A stretch of 64,000 nt of DNA, taken from assembly GCA_017938645.1 (NCBI GenBank), contig JAGBBE010000075.1, forward strand, positions 41,688 to 105,687, read 5' to 3'. This stretch comes from Clostridia bacterium (GTDB lineage Bacteria > Bacillota_A > Clostridia > Christensenellales > Aristaeellaceae). The notes below the pieces were generated by a model. That model did not search any database. It was not told the DNA's origin and saw nothing but the letters and a program-made list of their open reading frames with translations. The position numbers and the translations under genes are program-made. Shown here piece by piece: positions 8,168 to 17,015 of the stretch (position 1 is its first letter; every line of letters starts with the position of its first letter).

Positions 8168-8977
8168 ATGGAGCGTATCCATCAGGGGCATACCGGCGGT
8201 TTCCAATACGCAGTGCTGGATTTTGACGGCACCGTCTCGCTTGTGCGCGAGGGCTGGCAGGGCATCATGGTGCCCTATTTCATCGACGAGATGGGCAAAG
8301 CGCCCGGCGCAAAGGAATTTTCCGAGGCGGAAATCAGCTACAAGGTACGCGACTTCGTCACCGTGCTCACCGGCAAGCAGACGATCTACCAGTGCATCCG
8401 GCTGGCTGAGGAAATCACGGCGCTGGGCGGCACGCCGGAGGATCCGCAGGTGTACAAGGACGAGTATCAGTCGCGGCTCTTAAAGCACATCGACGACCGC
8501 CTCACCGGCCTTGAAAACGGCTCGATTGATCCGGAAACGCTCACGGTGCCGGGCTCCTACGAGATGCTTGACATGCTCCTGCGCCACAATGTCACGCCCT
8601 ATCTGGCCAGCGGCACCGACGAGGTGTTCGTCCGGCGCGAGGCAAAGCTTCTGGGCGTGGACAAATATTTCGGCGAACACATCTACGGCGCGCAGCGCGA
8701 GTACAAGACCTTCTCCAAAAAGATGGTCATCGAGCGCATTCTGCGCGAAAATCAGCTGTCGGGTGAGAAGCTGCTGGGCTTCGGCGACGGCTATGTGGAA
8801 ATCGAGAACGTGCGCGAGGTGGGCGGCTATGCCGTGGGCGTGGCCAGCAACGAAAGCGAGCGCAAGGGCATCGACGAATGGAAGCGCGAACGCTTAATCC
8901 GCGCCGGAGCCAACATCATCATCCCTGATTACCGCGATATCGGCGAACTCGAACGCGAACTGTTCGGCACGAAGTAA
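8168..8977 (+). CDS. HAD-superfamily phosphatase
   Basis: 269 residues. HAD motif I is AVLDFDGTVSL near residue 16 (nucleophile Asp and acid/base Asp), motif II is PYLASGTD near residue 145, and motif IV is LLGFGDGYVE near residue 205. A helical cap domain lies between motifs I and II, as in phosphoglycolate-phosphatase-like enzymes; it does not look like the cap-less GmhB of heptose synthesis. The ATG at 8168 is chosen because GAGGTG lies six bases before it; the in-frame GTG at 8159 is part of that site. First gene of a cluster of sugar-phosphate enzymes, so a sugar phosphate is the likely substrate. Confidence 0.8.
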   Translation: MERIHQGHTGGFQYAVLDFDGTVSLVREGWQGIMVPYFIDEMGKAPGAKEFSEAEISYKVRDFVTVLTGKQTIYQCIRLAEEITALGGTPEDPQVYKDEYQSRLLKHIDDRLTGLENGSIDPETLTVPGSYEMLDMLLRHNVTPYLASGTDEVFVRREAKLLGVDKYFGEHIYGAQREYKTFSKKMVIERILRENQLSGEKLLGFGDGYVEIENVREVGGYAVGVASNESERKGIDEWKRERLIRAGANIIIPDYRDIGELERELFGTK

Positions 8978-8990
8978 GGAGGAACACAGC

Positions 8991-9959
8991 ATGCCTTTTC
9001 CCATGTTTGACCGCTCCCGCATCATCCTCAAGCCCATTTCCGAGCGCATCCACGACCTTGACCTGAGCGTGATGAAGCCCGCCGTAAGCGACAACGGCTA
9101 CCGTCATCCCACCATCGACATTCTGGCTGACCGCATCCGCGCCGCCAAAGAAAAGAATGCCAACGTCACCATGATGCTGGGCGGACATGTGATCCGTTCC
9201 GGCGTTGCGCCCTCCATGATCGCCATGATGGAGGCCGGTTACATCACCCACTTCGCCATGAACGGCGCGGCGGCCATCCACGACTTTGAGTTTGCCCTCA
9301 TCGGCGCGACCACCGAAAGCGTGGCCAAGTACATTTCCGAAGGCCAGTTCGGATTGTGGAACGAGGACGGGCTGTACAATCAGGCCATCAACGAGGGCGT
9401 GCGGGACGGCCTCGGTTTCGGCGAAGCGCTGGGACGCTTCATCGAGGAGCACGAATTCCCCTACCGCCAGTACAGCCTGCTCGCCGCTGGATACCGCAAT
9501 CAGGTGCCGGTCACGGTGCATGTGGGCGTTGGCTGCGACATTGTGCACGAGCAGCCCAATGCAGACGGCGCAGCCATCGGCGAGGCCAGCTACCGTGACT
9601 TCCTCATCTATACCCACTGCATCGAAAACCTCGAAAACGGCGTCTTCCTCGACTTTGGCTCCGCTGTGATCGGCCCGGAGGTCTATCTCAAGGCGCTGAG
9701 CATGAGCCGCAACGTCGCCCATCAGGAAGGCAGACAGATCGCGCACTTCACCACAGCGGTATTCGACCTGCTCGACCTTGAAGGCAAGGACGTTCAGGAA
9801 ACGCCGCCCAAGAGCGATCCGCGCTACTACTTCCGCCCGTGGAAGACCATCATGTCGCGCACGGTTTCCGACGGCGGCGAGGGCTATTATGTGCAGGGCG
9901 TCCACAAGGACACCGTTCCCGCCCTGTGCTGGAATCTGCTTGGAGGCGAAGGCAAATGA
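8991..9959 (+). CDS. Conserved protein of unknown function in the sugar-phosphate cluster
   Basis: 322 residues, soluble, no signal peptide. I do not recognise a named family with confidence. Notable segments are MMLGGHVIRSGV near residue 60, MNGAAAIHDFEFALIGATTE near 90, VTVHVGVGCDIVHEQPN near 180, FGSAVIGPEVYLKALSMSRN near 220, and RYYFRPWKTIMSRTV near 275. Their glycine-rich, strongly patterned look suggests an enzyme with a Rossmann-like nucleotide or sugar-nucleotide site. The start ATG follows GGAGGAAC, 13 bases after the phosphatase stop, and the stop overlaps the next start (ATGA). This tight coupling puts it in the same pathway as the kinases and isomerase. Confidence 0.7.
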   Translation: MPFPMFDRSRIILKPISERIHDLDLSVMKPAVSDNGYRHPTIDILADRIRAAKEKNANVTMMLGGHVIRSGVAPSMIAMMEAGYITHFAMNGAAAIHDFEFALIGATTESVAKYISEGQFGLWNEDGLYNQAINEGVRDGLGFGEALGRFIEEHEFPYRQYSLLAAGYRNQVPVTVHVGVGCDIVHEQPNADGAAIGEASYRDFLIYTHCIENLENGVFLDFGSAVIGPEVYLKALSMSRNVAHQEGRQIAHFTTAVFDLLDLEGKDVQETPPKSDPRYYFRPWKTIMSRTVSDGGEGYYVQGVHKDTVPALCWNLLGGEGK

Positions 9960-10966
9960 CGCTTGAAAGGCTCAACGAGCTGTTTTCCCGCTTTTCCTCG
10001 CTTCATCTGACGGTGGCCGGCGATCTGTTTTTAGACCGCTGGTATGAAATCGACACCGCGCTCAACGAACCCAGCGTGGAAACCGGGATTACGGCCTTTC
10101 AGGTGGTGAAAAAGCGCTCCGCCGCCGGAGCTGCCGGAACCGTGCTCAATAACCTGAGCGCCATGGGCATCGGCACGCTCGAATGCATCTCCCTCGTGGG
10201 CGACGACGGCGACGGCTGGGAAATGCAAAAGCTGCTCCGTCAGCGCGGCGTGGACACCTCCGGCGTGATTGTCTCCTCCCAGGTCGTTACGCCCTCCTAT
10301 ATCAAGCCTCTCTTTCCCGAGGAGGGCAACCGCCTCGATATCAAAAATTTTTCACCAACGCCTGAAGATCTGCAGGATGAAATCATCCGCCGCATGGAGG
10401 AAGCCCTTAAGCGCTCCGACGCGCTTGTGCTTCTGGATCAGGTGTGCGAAAAGGACACCGGCGTTCTGACCTCGCGCGTGCGTCAGGCCGTATCCGACAT
10501 AGCCCGGCGCCATCCCGGCAAGCTCATCTACGCCGACTCGCGCGCCTTCATCCACCTCTACCGGGACATGGTGATCAAATGCAACGAGCTGGAAGCCGCG
10601 CGCATGACAGGACGTGCCGAAGCGGATTTTGATCCCGAAACCGTGTTTGCGTGCATGGATGATCTGCGCCGTCTCACCGGGCATCCGGTGGTCGTCACCT
10701 GCGGAAAGCACGGCGTGGCCGTGGAGGAAAACGGCGAAAAACAGATCGTTCCCGCCGTATCCCAGCCCGGGCCCATCGACGTGTGCGGCGCGGGCGATGC
10801 GTGCTCTGCGGGCCTTGTCAGTGCGCTTTGCGCAGGCGCATCCTACGCCGAGGCAGCCGAAATCGGCAACCTTTCCTCCGGCGTCACGGTGCGCAAGCTC
10901 GGCCAGACCGGCACGGCCAGCCAACTGGAAATGCTCGCTCTCTACATTGAACAGCAGAAGGGATGA
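9956..10966 (+). CDS. PfkB-family carbohydrate kinase, HldE N-terminal-like
   Basis: 336 residues. The glycine-rich GAAGTVLNNLSAMG near residue 60 and the catalytic DVCGAGDACSAG near residue 275 are the two PfkB signatures; the Asp of GAGD is the catalytic base. The N-terminal VAGDLFLDRWYE resembles heptose-7-phosphate kinases of the HldE/RfaE type. There is no fused nucleotidyltransferase domain, unlike HldE of Gram-negatives. The start ATG (9956) overlaps the preceding stop by four bases; GGAGG lies nine bases upstream. With the GmhA-like isomerase three genes on, a heptose or related sugar phosphate is the likely substrate, but this is inference. Confidence 0.8.
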   Translation: MTLERLNELFSRFSSLHLTVAGDLFLDRWYEIDTALNEPSVETGITAFQVVKKRSAAGAAGTVLNNLSAMGIGTLECISLVGDDGDGWEMQKLLRQRGVDTSGVIVSSQVVTPSYIKPLFPEEGNRLDIKNFSPTPEDLQDEIIRRMEEALKRSDALVLLDQVCEKDTGVLTSRVRQAVSDIARRHPGKLIYADSRAFIHLYRDMVIKCNELEAARMTGRAEADFDPETVFACMDDLRRLTGHPVVVTCGKHGVAVEENGEKQIVPAVSQPGPIDVCGAGDACSAGLVSALCAGASYAEAAEIGNLSSGVTVRKLGQTGTASQLEMLALYIEQQKG

Positions 10967-10972
10967 AGGCTC

Positions 10973-11893
10973 TTGGAAAGCTATCTTTGTCTGGACATCG
11001 GCGGCTCGAAGTATGTAGCGGGCATCATCCGCCGCGACGGAACCATCGTTGCCAAGCGCTCAGGGCGCTGGAAAAACCTGACCGCCGACCATGTCATGAG
11101 CACGCTCATCGCTGAAGCCCGGCTGCTTATGCTGGAATGCGGCGAAACGCCTGTGGCCATCGGCGCAACCATTCCAGGACTGACGGATGCCGAGCGCGGC
11201 ATGTGGGTGGAAGCCAGCTTTTCGGGCATCCGCGACCTTCCCGTGTGCGCGATGCTCACCGAGGCGCTCGGCCTTCCGGCGTACTGCGAAAACGACGGCT
11301 CGGCCTACGCGCTGGCCGAGATGATCTTCGGCTGCTGTCAGGACGTATCGGACTTCGTGTTCATGAACGTGTCCAACGGTATCGGAGGCGCGATTGTCAC
11401 CAATCGAAAGCTTTTGCGCGGACACCGCGGCAGCGCGGGCGAATTCGGCCACTGCCGCATCGTCGACGGCGGCAGAACCTGCAAATGCGGCCAGCAGGGC
11501 TGTCTGGAGGCCTATGCCGCAGGTCCGGCCATCACCCGCAACTATATCGAGCTGGGCGGCGACCCGGCGGACGCCAAAATGATTGCCCAGCGCGCCCGCG
11601 CAGGCGACAGCCCATTTGCGCAGGCTGTTTACGACATGGAGGGCGAATACCTTGGGCGTGTGCTGGCCATCGCCATCAACCTGTTAAATCCCGAACGTGT
11701 GGTCATCGGCGGCGGCGTATCGCTGGCCTTTGACGTGTTTGAGGAGACGCTTCGCTCCACCATTGCCGAGCAAACCTACACCAGCGCCAATCCTGATGTG
11801 GACATCCGTCCCACGCCGCTGGGCTACGACGCCGGGCTCTACAGCGGCGCAGCCATTGCCATCAGCCAGCGCGAGCATCTTTTCGGATATTAA
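10973..11893 (+). CDS. ROK-family sugar kinase
   Basis: 306 residues. ATP motif CLDIGGSKYVAG at the N-terminus, the catalytic-loop equivalent CENDGSAYALAE near residue 103, GIGGAIV near 138, and the ROK zinc site GEFGHCRIVDGGRTCKCGQQ followed by GCLE. All zinc and catalytic positions are intact, so it should be an active sugar or amino-sugar kinase rather than a repressor; no HTH is present. The start is TTG at 10973, six bases after the PfkB stop, with GAAGG upstream. Two kinases from different families in one operon suggest two successive or alternative phosphorylations. Confidence 0.85.
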   Translation: MESYLCLDIGGSKYVAGIIRRDGTIVAKRSGRWKNLTADHVMSTLIAEARLLMLECGETPVAIGATIPGLTDAERGMWVEASFSGIRDLPVCAMLTEALGLPAYCENDGSAYALAEMIFGCCQDVSDFVFMNVSNGIGGAIVTNRKLLRGHRGSAGEFGHCRIVDGGRTCKCGQQGCLEAYAAGPAITRNYIELGGDPADAKMIAQRARAGDSPFAQAVYDMEGEYLGRVLAIAINLLNPERVVIGGGVSLAFDVFEETLRSTIAEQTYTSANPDVDIRPTPLGYDAGLYSGAAIAISQREHLFGY

Positions 11894-11905
11894 GGAGGTA
11901 CAGAG

Positions 11906-12463
11906 ATGAAAGCCATGATGGAAGCCTACTGCACTGAGCTGTGCGCAGAGCTTCACAAGCTGGACGCAGCCGAGTTTGAAAAAGCCATCAATCTGCTCAA
12001 AGCCGCCTACGAAGGCGACAGGCAGGTCTTCATTGCCGGCAACGGCGGCAGCGCCGCCACGGCCAATCATTTTGTATGCGATTTCGGCAAAAACGCCATT
12101 CGGGGCGACCGCCGCCGCTTCCGTATTCTCTCGGTGTGCGACAACATCGAAAAAGTCACCGCACTCTCCAACGATATCGCTTTTGACGAATGCTTCCGCT
12201 TCCAGCTGGGCAACCTGATGCGTCCCGGCGACGTACTCATCGTCATCAGCGCCAGCGGCAACTCGCCGGATCTCGTCAACGCCTGTGCCTACGCCAAACA
12301 GCTCGGCTGCCCCATCATCGCCCTCAGCGGCTTCGGCGGCGGCAAGATCTGCGACGGCGCCTCCGCCGTGCTCAAAACCGACATGCGCAGCTACGAGCGC
12401 ATCGAGGATTTGCACTCATCCATCCTCCACATGTTTGTCTGCTGGTTCAAGGAAAACTACTGA
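11906..12463 (+). CDS. SIS-domain sugar-phosphate isomerase, GmhA-like
   Basis: 185 residues, one SIS domain covering nearly the whole chain. GNGGSAATANHFVCDFGK near residue 45 and SASGNSPDLVNACAYAK near 115 bind the sugar phosphate; RIEDLHSSILHM near the C-terminus corresponds to the D(V/L)H active-site segment of phosphoheptose isomerases. GmhA converts sedoheptulose 7-phosphate to heptose 7-phosphate. The start ATG follows AAGGAGGT, 12 bases after the ROK kinase stop. Last gene before a terminator. Other sugar-phosphate isomerase roles remain possible. Confidence 0.8.
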   Translation: MKAMMEAYCTELCAELHKLDAAEFEKAINLLKAAYEGDRQVFIAGNGGSAATANHFVCDFGKNAIRGDRRRFRILSVCDNIEKVTALSNDIAFDECFRFQLGNLMRPGDVLIVISASGNSPDLVNACAYAKQLGCPIIALSGFGGGKICDGASAVLKTDMRSYERIEDLHSSILHMFVCWFKENY

Positions 12464-12472
12464 CCGGCGCAT

Positions 12473-12507
12473 ACAGCGTTCTTCCTGCAGGGGGAACGCT
12501 GTTTTTC
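12473..12507 (+). terminator. Terminator of the sugar-phosphate cluster
   Basis: ACAGCGTTC (12473-12481) pairs with GAACGCTGT (12494-12502), followed by five T. It separates the cluster from the GH2 gene. Confidence 0.75.
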
Positions 12508-12536
12508 CAATACTGCAGCTTTTCGGAGGGACTCAT

Positions 12537-15269
12537 GTGAAGAGGATTGCTTTTCATCAGGGATGGGAGTTCGCGCTGGAAAACGATCTGGACGCCTTCA
12601 ACGGCTTCGGCTTTGACAAGTATTCCGACGCACTCGGCGCGCCGGCTCATTATTACGATTACAGCTGCTGGGAAAGGGTGGATCTGCCGCATGACTGGGC
12701 GGTTTCGCTGCTGGTTGATCTGCGCGCCAATACCTTTGCAGGCGCGCGTGCCAACACGCATTCCCACCGTTTCATGACCGAACGCCGCTCCGAAGCAGAG
12801 CCGGTGTGCCACGTCGGCTGGTACCGCAGGCAGTTTGTGCCGGAGGACGGCTGGGCAGGCAAGCGGGTGTTCATCGAATTCGAGGGTGTTTTCCGCGACG
12901 CTGCGGTCTGGGTCAACGGCGTGTATCTCGACCGTCACCTGAGCGGCTACACGTCCTTCATCCTTGAAATCACCGACCATCTGATTTTCGGCGAAGTCAA
13001 TTCCATTGCCGTGCGCGTCGACAGCGACCAGTACGAGGGCTGGTGGTACGAAGGCGCGGGCATCTACCGCAATGTCTTTTTGCATATTGCCGAGCCAATT
13101 TATGTGAAGCCGTGGAAGACCGCTGTCCGCACTGAGCCGGACGGTTCTGTGTCGGCGGAGTGCATCGTGGTCAACGACGCCTCCGAGCCTTTTATGGGCG
13201 AAGCAGTGTTTGAGATTGCAGGCGAAAACCCTGTGCGTGTCCCCGTGGAGATCGCGCCCTACGGCGAAGCGCCTGTTCATGCCGCGCTCCAAATATCTCA
13301 TCCGATATACTGGCATGTGGATCATCCGCATCTGTACACGCTGACCATCCGCATCGGACGCGAGGAACATGCAGAGCGATTCGGCGTGCGCACGGTTGGT
13401 TTTGATGCAGACCGCGGCTTCCTGCTCAATGGCGAGCCCTTCAAAATTCGCGGTGCATGCGTGCATCAGGATTTCGGCGGCGTGGGCGTGGCGCTCACGG
13501 ACAATCTGCAGTTTTACAAGATCCGCCGCCTCAAGGAAATGGGTGCAAACGCCTACCGCTGCGCGCACCACGCGCCGTCTCCGGCTCTTCTGCGCGCCTG
13601 CGACGAGCTGGGCATGCTGGTGATGGACGAAACGCGCCTGTTCGGCACCTCGCCCGAGGCCATCCGTCAATTGACAGACGTCATCGAGCGCGACCGCAAT
13701 CACCCCTGCGTTTTCATCTGGTCGCTGGGCAACGAGGAATTCTCCGTGCAGGACAAACCCCACAGCTTCCGCCTGATGGAAAAGATGACCCGCATCGCCA
13801 AGCGGCTCGATCCCACCCGGCCGGTAACGTACAGCGGCAACAACGGCCCTGATTTTACCGGAGCCAACGCAGCCGCCGAAGTGCGCGGCGTCAATTACAT
13901 CCGCAACGACGGAAACCAGGGCGGACGGTGGCTGGACGGGTATCACGCCGACCATCCCAAGCAGCCGCTTATCGGTACTGAGGAAGGCAGCTATGTCCTC
14001 AGCCGTCTGGGCGCGAAAAACGACCTGGGCAGCGGTCAATTGGATTCCTCCGGGCTTGTGACCATGCCGTGGGGCTCCACGCCCAAGGGCTGGGTGAAGT
14101 ACTTCGAAGAGCGCGATTACCTTGCAGGCAGCTTCCTGTGGACAGGCTTCGATTACCGCGGCGAGCCCAACCCATTCATCACGGCTTTTATTGCGTCGTC
14201 CTTCGGCGCCATCGACCTGTGCGGCATGGAAAAACCGCCGTTCTACTACTATCAGGCATGGTGGACGGATCAGCCGGTGCTCTTCCTTGCGCCGCACTGG
14301 AATCACAAACCCGGCGACGTGATCGACGTCTGCGTGTTCACCAACTGCGAGGAGGTCACGCTGTTCCTCAACGGCCGCAGGCTCGAAACCCGCGCAGTGA
14401 AACGCTTTGACGCGCCGGTGTTCCGCGTGCCCTACGAGCCGGGCGTATTGAGCGCCGAGGGAATCTGTCGCGGCAGCATGCTGCATGCCGGGCTGCGCAC
14501 GGCAGGACAGATTGCGGATCTCAGGATCACCGAGGTGCTCAGAGCCGGAAGCGCCGACGACACCGCCATCTATCAGATAGAGGCCGTGGATGAAAACGGC
14601 GTTTTCTGTCCCACTGCTGAAAACCTGACGGAAGTGTGTCTTGACGGCGGCGTGATCGCAGGCGTTGGAAACGGCAATCCGGCCTGCTTTGATCCCGAAA
14701 AGCTGCTGCCCGGTGAAGAAGCCATCGTCCTTCGTACCTTCCAGACGGAGGACGGGCTCTATACCATACCGCCTAAAGCGCCGAATCATCTGCGCTGCCG
14801 CCACGACTGGCTGGAAACCGAGCCCGCCGGAAACGGTTTCGAGGACGATCTGCGCGTGGTGGCGTACTATGCCGAGAGCACCGTTCCCGACCGCACGATC
14901 TCCCTTTCGACGCGCATCAGCCATGTGGAAGACTGCGAATACATCGAATTCGAGCGTCTGGGCGGCGACGCGCGCATCTTCCTCAACGGCGAGGAAATCG
15001 GCAATAACATCGAACGCAGCGGGCGGCTGTCCATCAGCCATGCGCGTCCTTATCGCTTTCCCTGCCGTTTCCGCGAGGGTGAAAACGAAATCACCGTCCT
15101 TTCCATCCAGAAGGAATTCTCCGACCCGCCCATTTCCGGGCAGGTCAAAATCGGCCGGATGATTCCCGTCACCTCTCAGAAAGTACGATTGCACTTTGGC
15201 CGCGCCCGCGTCTTCGTCCGATCCCAGACCCCGGATCAGGTTCGTCTCACCGCACGCATTCTTCCATAA
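12537..15269 (+). CDS. Glycoside hydrolase family 2 (beta-galactosidase/glucuronidase type)
   Basis: 910 residues. Order: sugar-binding jelly-roll domain with CHVGWYRRQF and WVNGVYLDRHLSGYTSF, immunoglobulin-like domain, TIM barrel from GACVHQDFGG, then C-terminal beta domains. The acid/base is the second Glu of WSLGNEE near residue 400; the nucleophile is probably Glu in PLIGTEEGS near 480. No signal peptide, so cytoplasmic. The start is GTG at 12537, seven bases after CGGAGGG; the frame extends further upstream through a terminator, which cannot be coding. Likely supplies sugars to the cluster upstream, though it follows a terminator. Exact glycoside specificity is not readable. Confidence 0.85.
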   Translation: MKRIAFHQGWEFALENDLDAFNGFGFDKYSDALGAPAHYYDYSCWERVDLPHDWAVSLLVDLRANTFAGARANTHSHRFMTERRSEAEPVCHVGWYRRQFVPEDGWAGKRVFIEFEGVFRDAAVWVNGVYLDRHLSGYTSFILEITDHLIFGEVNSIAVRVDSDQYEGWWYEGAGIYRNVFLHIAEPIYVKPWKTAVRTEPDGSVSAECIVVNDASEPFMGEAVFEIAGENPVRVPVEIAPYGEAPVHAALQISHPIYWHVDHPHLYTLTIRIGREEHAERFGVRTVGFDADRGFLLNGEPFKIRGACVHQDFGGVGVALTDNLQFYKIRRLKEMGANAYRCAHHAPSPALLRACDELGMLVMDETRLFGTSPEAIRQLTDVIERDRNHPCVFIWSLGNEEFSVQDKPHSFRLMEKMTRIAKRLDPTRPVTYSGNNGPDFTGANAAAEVRGVNYIRNDGNQGGRWLDGYHADHPKQPLIGTEEGSYVLSRLGAKNDLGSGQLDSSGLVTMPWGSTPKGWVKYFEERDYLAGSFLWTGFDYRGEPNPFITAFIASSFGAIDLCGMEKPPFYYYQAWWTDQPVLFLAPHWNHKPGDVIDVCVFTNCEEVTLFLNGRRLETRAVKRFDAPVFRVPYEPGVLSAEGICRGSMLHAGLRTAGQIADLRITEVLRAGSADDTAIYQIEAVDENGVFCPTAENLTEVCLDGGVIAGVGNGNPACFDPEKLLPGEEAIVLRTFQTEDGLYTIPPKAPNHLRCRHDWLETEPAGNGFEDDLRVVAYYAESTVPDRTISLSTRISHVEDCEYIEFERLGGDARIFLNGEEIGNNIERSGRLSISHARPYRFPCRFREGENEITVLSIQKEFSDPPISGQVKIGRMIPVTSQKVRLHFGRARVFVRSQTPDQVRLTARILP

Positions 15270-15276
15270 AGCAAAG

Positions 15277-15310
15277 AAACAGGATCTGCCTCAAAAAGCA
15301 GATCCTGTTT
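15277..15310. terminator. Bidirectional terminator
   Basis: AAACAGGATCTGC / GCAGATCCTGTTT, a 13-bp stem with an A-rich loop between the convergent GH2 and GDPD genes; T-rich on both strands. Confidence 0.8.
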
Positions 15311-15345
15311 TTGGTATGCAAGGCCAGATTCCCGCAAAGCGGTCA

Positions 15346-16068
15346 TCATTCCAGAATGTTGGAGGTGATGTAGTCCACGCCGTACTCGGCCATGCGCTGT
15401 CCGTCTTCGGGATTATCGACGGTCCAGACGTTGACCTTGACGCCGGCCTCGTGCAGCTTCTGGACGTATTCGGCGGTAAGGGCGCTGAAGCGGATGTCGA
15501 GGTCGAGCTTGTTCTTGACCAGCTCATCCAGCAGCCAGTCGGTGATCTCGGAGATGAGATACTGGGCGGGCTGCTCGGGCAGCAGGCTGCGGATGCAGAT
15601 CATGTTGGGCAGGTCAAAGGAGATGAAGGTGGTGCGCTCCAGCCAGCCGCACTCACGGATAATTGCCACGATCTCCTGAATATGCTCGGGCTTGAAATGA
15701 TTCTTGAGCTCGAGAACGGCGGTCTTGTCGTACTTCTTGCAGATGTTGATGTACTCGGCAAGAGAGGGCATGATCAGGTCCTTGCGGCCCTTCTGGCCGT
15801 CCTTGTCCACCAGACGGATGGAACGCAGGGTTTCATAGGTGGTCTTTTCCACGATCATCTCATCCCCGCCCACACGCTTGGTGTTGTCGTCGTGGAAGCA
15901 GATGTACTTGCCGTCGATGGTGCGGTGCACGTCGGTTTCGATGCCCCAGTAGGAGCGGTTGCCGGCGGCCACAAACGCGGACGCGGTGTTTTCCAGTTCA
16001 ATGCCGCTCAGACCGCGGTGAGCCACCATGAGCACATTGGGAGCGTTGAGACGGATGGTATTGTTCAT
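15346..16068 (-). CDS. Glycerophosphodiester phosphodiesterase
   Basis: 240 residues, no signal peptide. The GDPD signature is clear: MVAHRGLSGIELENTASAF at residue 14 (catalytic His, metal Glu), GIETDVHRTIDGKYICFHDD near 40 (Glu, Asp and second catalytic His), LELKN near 117, and the C-terminal VNVWTVDN. These cytoplasmic UgpQ-type enzymes hydrolyse glycerophosphodiesters to glycerol 3-phosphate and an alcohol. It lies 20 bases downstream of the esterase gene and is co-transcribed with it, suggesting lipid-ester or glycerolipid breakdown by the pair. Confidence 0.9.
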   Translation of the reverse strand: MNNTIRLNAPNVLMVAHRGLSGIELENTASAFVAAGNRSYWGIETDVHRTIDGKYICFHDDNTKRVGGDEMIVEKTTYETLRSIRLVDKDGQKGRKDLIMPSLAEYINICKKYDKTAVLELKNHFKPEHIQEIVAIIRECGWLERTTFISFDLPNMICIRSLLPEQPAQYLISEITDWLLDELVKNKLDLDIRFSALTAEYVQKLHEAGVKVNVWTVDNPEDGQRMAEYGVDYITSNILE

Positions 16069-16088
16069 TGGTATCTCCTCCGTATGGT

Positions 16089-16931
16089 TTATTTCTTCTG
16101 CTGTACGTTTTCGCTGCTGACGCCCTTCACAGCCTCGCCAAGGGGCAGCCAGTTGATGAGCTTTTCAATGGCCTCATCCCAGAACTTCCAGTTGTGGTCG
16201 CCTTCCCACTCTTCATAGGTCATGTTGTAGCCAAGCTCGCTGAGCAGCTCGCGGAACTGGTGGTTCACGGGAAGCAGGCTGTCCTCCGTGCCGCAGCACA
16301 GGTAGATATCGGGCTTCTTTTTGCGCCTGGCGGCCTTGCGGGCAAGCATGTCGTAATCATGCTCGCTGCCTTCGAAGTCCTTGACGTCGTCGAGGCCGAA
16401 CATCGTCATGTACTCCGTGCGGGTGAACAGATCGCGTCCGGGCTCATCCACAGAGTTGAGGATGCGCTTTTTGAGGAACGCCGACGACATTGCGCCGATT
16501 GCGCCGAAGGTTTCCGGATGGCGCAGGCCGTTGACCACCGCGCCGTAGCCGCCCATGGACAGACCCGCGATGAAACGGTCCTCGCGCTTTTTACTCACCG
16601 GGAAGGTGGACTCGATAAAATTCACCAGATCCTCGGAGACGAAGGTGCCATAGCGGTCGCCGGAGGTTTTGGAATCGGCATAGAACTTGTTTTCACCGCT
16701 GGGCATGACCACGCAGAGGTTGGCGTTCTGCGCCAGAGGACGCATGCGGGTGCCGCTGAGCCAGTCCAGGCAGGAGCCGAAAGCGCCGTGCAGCAGGTAG
16801 AGGGTCTTGTAGGGTGCAGCCTGCTGATAACCGGGCTGTCCGGGCAGCTGCTTGTCGGTGGGGATGACAACGGTAAGCGGCACGGTGCGCCGCAGGGTGG
16901 GCGAAAAGAACGATACATTCATCAGAGCCAT
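16089..16931 (-). CDS. Esterase of the EstA/tributyrin esterase type (alpha/beta hydrolase)
   Basis: 280 residues. LLHGAFGS near residue 50 is the oxyanion region, IAGLSMGGYG near 120 the nucleophile elbow (Ser), GTEDSL near 215 the probable Asp, and WEGDHNWKFW near 250 the catalytic His. The layout matches the EstA / S-formylglutathione hydrolase-like serine esterases that cleave short acyl or acetyl esters. The ATG at 16931 is chosen because AAAGGGTG precedes it by six bases; an ATG three codons later is possible. First gene of a pair with GDPD. Confidence 0.8.
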   Translation of the reverse strand: MALMNVSFFSPTLRRTVPLTVVIPTDKQLPGQPGYQQAAPYKTLYLLHGAFGSCLDWLSGTRMRPLAQNANLCVVMPSGENKFYADSKTSGDRYGTFVSEDLVNFIESTFPVSKKREDRFIAGLSMGGYGAVVNGLRHPETFGAIGAMSSAFLKKRILNSVDEPGRDLFTRTEYMTMFGLDDVKDFEGSEHDYDMLARKAARRKKKPDIYLCCGTEDSLLPVNHQFRELLSELGYNMTYEEWEGDHNWKFWDEAIEKLINWLPLGEAVKGVSSENVQQKK

Positions 16932-17015
16932 GGGGATCACCCTTTCGTGTATTCAAAAAATCGCTATGGTAAGGGTTCACCAAAAACATCGCTGACTCCT
17001 GCCGTCGGGCGCAAA

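Noticed and set aside
8168..8977. HAD protein as GmhB (heptose bisphosphate phosphatase)
   Set aside because: It has a cap domain between motifs I and II and lacks the Cys zinc loop typical of GmhB.
12285..12536. Upstream extension of the GH2 reading frame
   Set aside because: It would overlap the SIS gene and run through a terminator; the GTG at 12537 has a well placed GGAGG.
12447..15194. Long (915-codon) minus-strand ORF opposite the GH2 gene
   Set aside because: A shadow of GC-rich codon use: the plus-strand frame has GH2 domains and catalytic residues, while this one is low-complexity, Ala/Val/His-rich and matches nothing.
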